From assembly GCA_003550325.1 (NCBI GenBank), contig QKWP01000126.1, positions 188,589-252,588 on the forward strand: a stretch of 64,000 bases of DNA. The letters are read 5' to 3'. This DNA is from Gigaspora rosea. Its lineage: Eukaryota > Glomeromycota > Glomeromycetes > Diversisporales > Gigasporaceae. Made by a program: the position numbers and the translations under genes. The notes beneath the pieces are model-generated. The model saw only the letters and a list, made by a program, of their open reading frames with translations, had not been told where the DNA came from and ran no database searches. Positions 57,774 to 64,000 of the stretch are shown in pieces; the first letter of the stretch is position 1; each line of letters opens with the position of its first letter.

Positions 57774-59995
57774 TGATTGACCAATTAGAATTAAAGCTCA
57801 CTATCTATTGATATCTAAAAATAAACAAAAAATATAGGGTAAAGTTTATGATTCACTGACAGATAATCATATTTTCTCAACTGGAAACCCCTTCAAAGAC
57901 AGGTTTTTCTAGCCCATTGCCTATTTGTGTGACTTAAGGGTTCCAAAAAATTTATGCTAATTTCATAACTTATTCTTATGTATTTTTTACACAAGAAAAT
58001 TTTTTTATTTTATTATTTTTAAATACAACAACTCATTCTTATTATAGTGAAATTTTGGCTAAAAAAATAACATATATACTTCCTATATCGAGTTTAATTT
58101 TAATAATTTCCAAACCTTTGCAAACTCTTAAGATTACCCATTTTTTATACAAATATGCTAAGTTACAAATTTATATGCCACGTGAAGTTGGTAATTATAT
58201 GCTGCACCAGGCATACATTATTTTTGTACAATTTCATTAATTACTTAAAAATAGAAATAAAAATGTTGGTATACTAAATTTATAGTAGAAGGAGAGTGCC
58301 TATATACAAATAAAGAATATCGAGGCCTTATCCTATAAAACAAATTATTAATGTACGGAATAAGTTGCACCTACACCCTCAATGCCATCAAGATTATTTC
58401 TATCTTTAGCTTTGTCTCTACATCTTAAATAAACCATAAAAATATACCAAGTAAGACTAAAAGTACAATAGGTCCTATGACAAGTAAGAGAATGTTATAA
58501 AAATTTTTGGCAGTTGATATTCCTATTTTATAAATTATATAATTAGTAATTGTCATAACACACACTCATAGAGTAATTAGCTAATAAAGTGTCATGAGAT
58601 AGGAAGTGATGATTACCTTGAGATATAGAATCTGTACTGGACTGGGTTGGGTTATTAGGAAGGCCAGAAGTCTGAGTTGGAGTTGTTATTTTATACGTTG
58701 TTGATGCTATGATAATATTTATAGAAACAAACATTATTACTTGATTAGTTATTTGGCTTATCATATAAGCAGTTATGAAAATTTGCACATAGATTCTATC
58801 AAAATTTCATTTCCAATAATACGATTTGGATAATTTTTCTTTTTTAAGAAAAATAAAAAGGTTCAAATAAATCGAATTGCCAGATAGTCAAATATTATAA
58901 CAAAATATTTGTAGTAATCTATATTTTCAAGGTTGAAAAGCCTTACAGTATGCTGCCTTTGCAACTGCATAATAATAAATAGCAAAAACAGTAGATATAA
59001 ACTTGTAATTAACCATGTTTAGTTTTTGCAGTTAAAATAAGGAAAATAATCTAATATATACCATATTTCAATTATAGACTACTTGAGACAATTTATAAGT
59101 AAATTTGCCTGCAAGGCAGTAAGGGGTAATTAATTTGTTTGAGATTCATTATGATCTTCAAAATTGCACAAAATTTGTAGCTAAATTTTAATTTTCCTGG
59201 TTATTTAGTAACCTAATTCTGGTAATTCCTTAATTTATTTTCATTTTATTTTGTAAGGTTGTTAAGATCTATTGTTGACTAGAAAATTTAGACATTGTTA
59301 CAATATTTATAAAAAGAGTATTCGAATTAGTAAATAATAAAAAGAATATTTGAAGAGAATTTGAATTAATAAATAAACAAATATCTAAATAGCAACCAAT
59401 ATGCTTATAAGCAAACATATGAGCCACGAGTCACAATTTATTAAAAAGTAAAAAAGAACATGTTACACAAAGCATGTACTGTCACTTTATGTCAGATAGT
59501 GTGTATGTACAACCATCTCGAATTCAGATCTTTCGATATTTAGTAATACTGTACGGCAATACAGATTCGGACGAACGTACGAAAATTATACTACTTTTGA
59601 TCGTATGTACAGTTAATGTAGGCTTGCCAAATTCAATTTTTATATATAAAGATTTTTAATGATTATGGTTAGGTAAGTACTAGTATTGTCTTATTTCGTG
59701 TTGGAGTTATTAGAAAAAGTAACATTGATGAATTTTTTCTTTTATAAATTGTATGTTCTTCATGATTTCTACATGTCCGTCCTAAATTACGTTTCTGTAC
59801 AATACTACTTTACTATATACTCGATTTTTAGCAATTTTTTTCTAACATACTGTACGTATGCGTACGTACGTATTTAATTTTGTGTCATTCCAGCATTCAA
59901 GTATAGCAAATGTATGACAAATTAACTTTAATATGGTATATAATTGGTTCAGTACTAAAATTTTGGATCACATCTACACAATCATGAAAGCCAAT
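57774..59995 (+). repeat. Segmental duplication 2, copy 2
   Basis: Collinear with 35787-38060, with small indels. The small ORFs here (58055, 59474, 59686) are spurious. Ends beside the BTB pseudogene. Confidence 0.9.
58348..59016 (-). pseudogene. Paralogue of the small TM protein, tail lost by a 1-base deletion
   Basis: Exons 59016-58947 (MVNYKFISTVFAIYYYAVAK), 58706-58617 (STTYKITTPTQTSGLPNN) and 58522-58348, collinear with 36383-37034. Intron 2 has a normal GT donor here. One T:A pair is missing after LLGIFLW, so the frame reads FI and stops at 58425, right after the TM helix. The product would be 85 residues without the basic stop-transfer and tail. Whether it is still used is unknown. 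Confidence 0.65.
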
Positions 59996-60890
59996 TTTTA
60001 GAGAAACTTTCTAGTAATTTAAATGAACTTCTTAAAAATAGTAACGAATACAATGTTACTATTGAAGTTGGACAGGCACCAAAAATTCATGCTTTTAAAT
60101 TGCCTATTTAAAAATAAATTAAGTGCGCTCACCAATAATTAAAAAAAAAGAAAAATAATAAATAAAAATAATATTTCTGTTGAAGCATTTGAAATTATCA
60201 TCAAGTAAGTGTAAAAATATAATGCATACATGATATTTACAATAAATTCGATTTTTAAAAGTATTTATATTGTAAATAAGTATATTTATGACGGCACCAT
60301 TTCTTTAAAAAGATATCAATGTTTCAGCCATTTTTGAACTTTTAACTGCTTCAATGAATTTGGTCTTGAAGAATTGATTAAGCACATCCAGTTATTTTTT
60401 CTCGAGATAATACATCCTGGTTACATCTTAACTTTTCTCATATGTATAACGCTAGTTTTAAGGATAATAATTTAATTGATCTGCAACAAGTTTGTGCAAA
60501 TATTATTGCTAAACATCCAAATATTATTTTGATTTAGATGAATTTTTTAGCTTTCAGAAGCTATCTTAGTTTTTACCTTAAAGCTTAATACTTTACAAAT
60601 TGATGAAAAAAAATTTTGGGATTATGCTAAATAGGAAATTGCTCAAAATCATCTCTTTTACCTTCTAATCGTGATCAAAAGTCTGATGAATTTCAAAATT
60701 TCCTTCCTTTAATTCGTTATTTCCAAATTTCTGGCGAAGATATTATGGGGAAATTCTGCCATATCAAAAAATCCTTGATCCAACTTTGTGGACTGATATC
60801 ATATTAAAATTTTAGCTCCAAATAAGACTATCACTTCTCATGTTTTGCCTCCTCGTACTAATTCATCTAAAACATTATCTTTACTAGATA
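59984..60890 (+). pseudogene. BTB/BACK-domain pseudogene
   Basis: After ATG 59984 a shifted frame reads FLEKLSSNLNELLKNSNEYN and VTIEVGQAPKIHAFKLPI, the start of an AM-fungal BTB domain. Further on come KYIYDGTISLK (about 60275), NEFGLEELIKHIQL (60355), LNTLQIDEKKFWDYA (60590, BACK-like) and APNKTITSHVLPPRTNSS (60815). Many stops and shifts separate them. BTB-BACK proteins are typically Cullin-3 adaptors. Non-functional here. Confidence 0.75.
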
Positions 60891-61550
60891 TTACTATATT
60901 GCTAATAATAATTTATCAGAAATTGAATTAAATAAAGCAGCAGAACTAAGAAAAAGTGGTGAAACTTATCGTATTATGGGTAAATATAAAGAGTCACTTA
61001 TAGACTTAACTAAATTACTAATAATTGAACCAAATAATAATACATTGGCATTGAAAAATCGTAAAATAACTTATCTTAAGATGAAGGGATATAAAAAATC
61101 ACTTTCAATCTAACTTAAGTGTTAGAAATTGTACCAGATAATGCATTTGAATTAAAGTACCGTGGAAGAACTTATTATTATATGTTCAAAGATAAGGAAT
61201 TACTCGTAGATTTAAATAAATCTTTAGAAATTGAACCAAACAATGCAATTGCTTTAAATCATCATGGAAACACCTACTGAATTTTGGGAAATTATGAAGA
61301 ATCATTCGCAGATTTAACTCAATCATTATAAATTGAACCAGATGATGCATTTGCATTAAAAAGTCATGGAGTTCTTTACTGTGACATGGCAAATATGACG
61401 AGCAACTCGTATATTTAAATGAATCTTCAGAAATTAAACAAAATGATGTATTTGCATTAAGATGCCGCAGAAAAACCTGTCAAATGATAGAAAAATCTGA
61501 ATAATCACTTGTAGATTTAAATAAATCAATTGAAATTGAACCAGATGATA

Positions 61551-61918
61551 TGGGCTTGGTGCTGCAAAAAGGGGGTAAATTGACAATTTTTCAAAAATGA
61601 TTTTTTTTATACAAATCATTTTAAAATAATATTTGGAACATTTTTACTTAAAACATAAAAGCAGTTATATTAATAAAATTTTGTAGTATAGCTCTTTAAA
61701 GCTAGTATTTTCTTATAATTTATACATATTGGCTAATCCAAAGAATTGCTGATATCTCTTGATCTACTGGTCCTTTTTGAAGAATTTAGCTATCAAAACG
61801 AACCAGTAGATCAAGAGATATCAGCAATTCTTTGGATTAGCCCATATGAACATAAAAATTGATTTTCTGAAGATCTTTTGTTTTGTCGATTTACCCCCTT
61901 TTTGCAGCACCAAGCCCA
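61551..61918. mobile_element. Mariner-type MITE inserted in the TPR pseudogene
   Basis: Ends TGGGCTTGGTGCTGCAAAAA and its inverse; the repeats continue for about 35 bp with one mismatch. Flanked by TA (61549-61550, 61919-61920). Its interior holds a 112-bp palindrome of the GATCTACTGG family (61731-61842). Confidence 0.9.
61731..61842. repeat. Palindrome with perfect 41-bp arms, 30-base loop
   Basis: GGCTAATCCAAAGAATTGCT ... CTTGATCTACTGGT and the exact inverse starting ACCAGTAGATC at 61802. Loop 61772-61801. Confidence 0.92.
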
Positions 61919-61960
61919 TATATTTGCATTAAGTACTAAGATAAAAAAAAAATTAATTTT

Positions 61961-62479
61961 TAATTTTTCTTGCCTAAATCTATCTTGTAAAGTTTAATAA
62001 TAAAATATTATTCAAATTATTTCAAAATTTTAAAATATATGTAATTTTGTCTTCTGAACAATATTACTTAGAGCATTATATCAATTTACTTGTACAATTT
62101 TAACTTTTTTATATATAAATGATAAATGATAATTAAAAAATAATTTTTAAACAACTATATTTTATAACATAGGTGTGACTATATAAAAAATATTCTACAA
62201 CTATCACATCTACATATAATCATACATTTTGTATCCAAAAGTGTGATTATATAAAGGTTTGACTATAATATTAATTAATAATTCAATTACTAACTTATAT
62301 TAAATAAACCCAGATTAAAAAAGTCAAAAAATTCTATTTATTAATCAAGAATTGTAAAAAAATTCTATTTTATTAATCTAGAAATTGAGTAAAAAATAAA
62401 AGTTATATTTATTTAATAAGCAATACTATGTGAAAATAGAAATTTTTATTAAATAATATAGGAGATCAATTTTATACCT
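61961..62479. other. No gene recognised
   Basis: AT-rich. A possible decayed mariner-type MITE near 62172-62272 (GGTGTGACTATATAAA ... TTTATATAATCACAC-like ends). Confidence 0.4.
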
Positions 62480-62960
62480 CCACATTTAATATTCATACAC
62501 CTCTGCAGATTTGACTTTTTTTAAATTTAGAATGAAGATATTTTAATAATAGCCAAATCAAACATAATAAAGTTTTTTTCTTTAAATTCTATAGATTTAT
62601 AGAATTCAAATAAAAAAAGTTTATTGAATTTGGTCTAGTAGTTGCTGACATATCTCTGTTCAAAGTTTGAAAAAATCAAAACGTCTGTCAAAATTTCTAT
62701 CAAAACAAACTATAAAAATTTACTTTAATATTAAGCAAAGATATTTCTGCAACAACTAAGCCAAATTCAATGAACTTTTTTTTGTTTGAATTCTATAAAT
62801 CTATAGAATTAAAAAATTCATAGAATTCACTTAATAGTTGCAGAGTTATCTTCACTCAAATTTTAAAAAAAATCCAAACATCTATTAAATAGAAGCTGTG
62901 CCAAGATTTTTTTCAAATTTAAGCAAAATATCTTAGCAACAACAACCCAAATTCAATAAA
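62480..62960. repeat. Two linked palindromes with TATAGATTTATAG cores
   Basis: Cores AATTCTATAGATTTATAGAATT (62584-62606) and GAATTCTATAAATCTATAGAATT (62788-62810). Flanks TTGAATTTGGTCTAGTAGTTG and CAACTAAGCCAAATTCAATG are inverse versions of each other, as in the CTACTGG family. Confidence 0.75.
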
Positions 62961-62993
62961 TTTTTTTATTTAAATTCTATACATTATTATATA

Positions 62994-63054
62994 GTTAGAC
63001 CTCTCTATAATCACAAGTTGGTTGTGCCTTATTTTGGTGATTATAGAGGTTTGA
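62994..63054. mobile_element. Tiny mariner-like MITE
   Basis: GTTAGACCTCTCTATAATCAC and, inverted, GTCAAACCTCTATAATCAC, flanked by TATA on both sides. 61 bp. Confidence 0.7.
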
Positions 63055-63340
63055 CTATAAATAAAATTCTTGTTATGATTACATGACCAAAGGCCAATAA
63101 GTAACATATTTGTACATATTTAAAATACTATTAAAATTTTAAATGTTTGTTAGTGAATAACTTTTAATCTAGTGGCTCAATTTGGATCAAATGACTACCA
63201 GAGTATTTGACTCAATAATCAATTCAAAGAGTCTAAAATCACCAAATCTAGTTACAAAATACTAAAATCATAAATGATTTTTTATTTAAATCTTTAAATT
63301 TAATTAATTTTTAAATATGTGAAGTGAATAAATTCTTAAT

Positions 63341-64000
63341 AATTAGGGTGTGGCGCCTTAGAGAAGTGGTCAAGGTGTCACCCCCCAAGCGGCAGGTTGA
63401 CAGTTCGAATCCCACTGGCGACGTTTTGAAGTTAAATCTGCGTTCGGTGATTGTGGCTTATGAGCGGTTGGGCGCTAAACCTGTAACCTTGGTTCCACCA
63501 TCTTGAATGGGAGCCTGCGGGTGCAATGATGTATATGTTACATCGCAAATCCAGGGAACCGGAAAAAACCCACAAGAACCCGTTTGGCAAGACCCGAGTT
63601 AGGAGGTAGTGAAAATCGGTCCTACGGTATGCACCAGAGAAGGCGGATACTACGATCGAACGAACCTAATAAGGGCAGGTAGCCTCGGTTACCAAATCCG
63701 GGCAATGGTACATGTATGGGACATGGAATTTGTTTCAGTAGGCTCTTGTGTGAGGGTAAAGTAGCCCTTAGGTCGTCGAACTTAAAAGGGTTGTGGCCTA
63801 CAATATCTGCATTAAAATGTAGTGCGTCAGTAGTAATAGGAGGACCATGAACCAGAGGGTTTAAATAGACAATTCCCGTAGTTGGGTTGTAGGTATGGCA
63901 GCTAGTGTAGAACCTTTGGGCGGACTACTTAAATTAGGCACCAAAAGTGCACGTGTGGCTAGTTGTATCCTCATTCATGTAACAAATATTACGTCACTAT
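63341..64000 (+). mobile_element. tRNA-headed SINE-like or LINE 5' sequence, truncated by the window edge
   Basis: At 63348-63424 a tRNA-like head has a box A-like CCTTAGAGAAGTGG and a box B AGTTCGAATCC (63402-63412) at normal spacing, but the acceptor stem does not pair well, so not a working tRNA. The next 575 bp are distinctly GC-richer than the rest of the window, without a long ORF or stable coding frame. The sharp change of composition suggests a transposed, pol III-driven retroposon. The 60-codon ORF at 63324 is spurious. Confidence 0.6.

Larger units (their letters stand above)
60905..61960 (+). pseudogene. TPR-repeat pseudogene split by a MITE
   Basis: ELRKSGETYRIMGKYKESL, DLTKLLIIEPNNNTLALKN, KYRGRTYYYMFKDKELLVDL, NKSLEIEPNNAIALNHHGN and DLTQSL-stop-IEPDDAFALKSHG are 34-residue TPR units. 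Stops and shifts occur in most units. The last unit is cut at 61550 by a 368-bp element; removing it and one TA gives IEPDDIFAL, the expected repeat. Such TPR blocks accompany kinases or Sel1 proteins in AM fungi; no kinase is seen here. Confidence 0.75.

Noticed and set aside
63324..63506. 60-codon ORF over the tRNA-like sequence
   Set aside because: Runs through box A and box B of a tRNA-derived retroposon; no protein similarity.

Overview
The window looks like nuclear DNA of an arbuscular mycorrhizal fungus (Glomeromycotina, Rhizophagus-like). This is an inference. The sequence is strongly AT-rich, gene-poor and full of repeats, and the recognisable coding remains are the expanded families of that group: Sel1-repeat plus tyrosine-kinase-like kinase (catalytic loop HCDLHSGN, ADLG in place of DFG), BTB, TPR, RI-type LRR, a RING-H2 family and a DUF6589-like family. 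Introns are short and the genes are eukaryotic. No prokaryotic operons, phage, CRISPR or rRNA were seen.

Layout. 0-11 kb: repeats, hAT- and MULE-type non-autonomous elements, and two small Sel1 remnants. 11.3-15 kb: a broken multi-exon DUF6589-like gene (+). 15.3-16 kb: an LRR pseudogene (-). 16-18.1 kb: two adjacent hAT elements. 19.7-21.7 kb: an 882-bp direct duplication whose first copy ends at a lone N, probably an assembly artefact. 23.7-24.6 kb: a Kre9/KNH-like surface protein gene with two frame breaks (-). 25.2-29.3 kb: nested hAT elements. 29.3-34.3 kb and 45.2-52.3 kb: two copies of one segmental duplication, each with an intact two-TM-protein gene, which differ by a set of clean transposon insertions. 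35.8-38.1 kb and 57.8-60 kb: a second segmental duplication carrying a small secreted/TM gene (intact in copy 1, truncated in copy 2). 38.1-41.8 kb: a Sel1-kinase gene broken by frameshifts and by a solo LTR. 42.4-45.2 kb: a hAT copy (inverted relative to 118-1258) and large palindromes. 54.7-56.8 kb: a RING-H2 pseudogene. 60-62 kb: BTB and TPR pseudogenes, the TPR one split by a MITE. 63.3-64 kb: a tRNA-headed SINE-like sequence running off the edge.

Likely functional genes are few: the two paralogous two-TM proteins (29713-30459 and 46037-46786, both -) and the spliced small membrane protein at 36383-37034 (-). Everything else with coding character carries frameshifts or stops.

The main novelty candidates are (1) a family of near-perfect palindromes sharing a GATCTACTGG-type motif and short symmetric cores, (2) paired segmental duplications that act as filled/empty-site controls for many insertions, and (3) a surface-protein gene family in which the extracellular domain is absent in two of three copies. 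All boundaries were read by eye; no database search was run.
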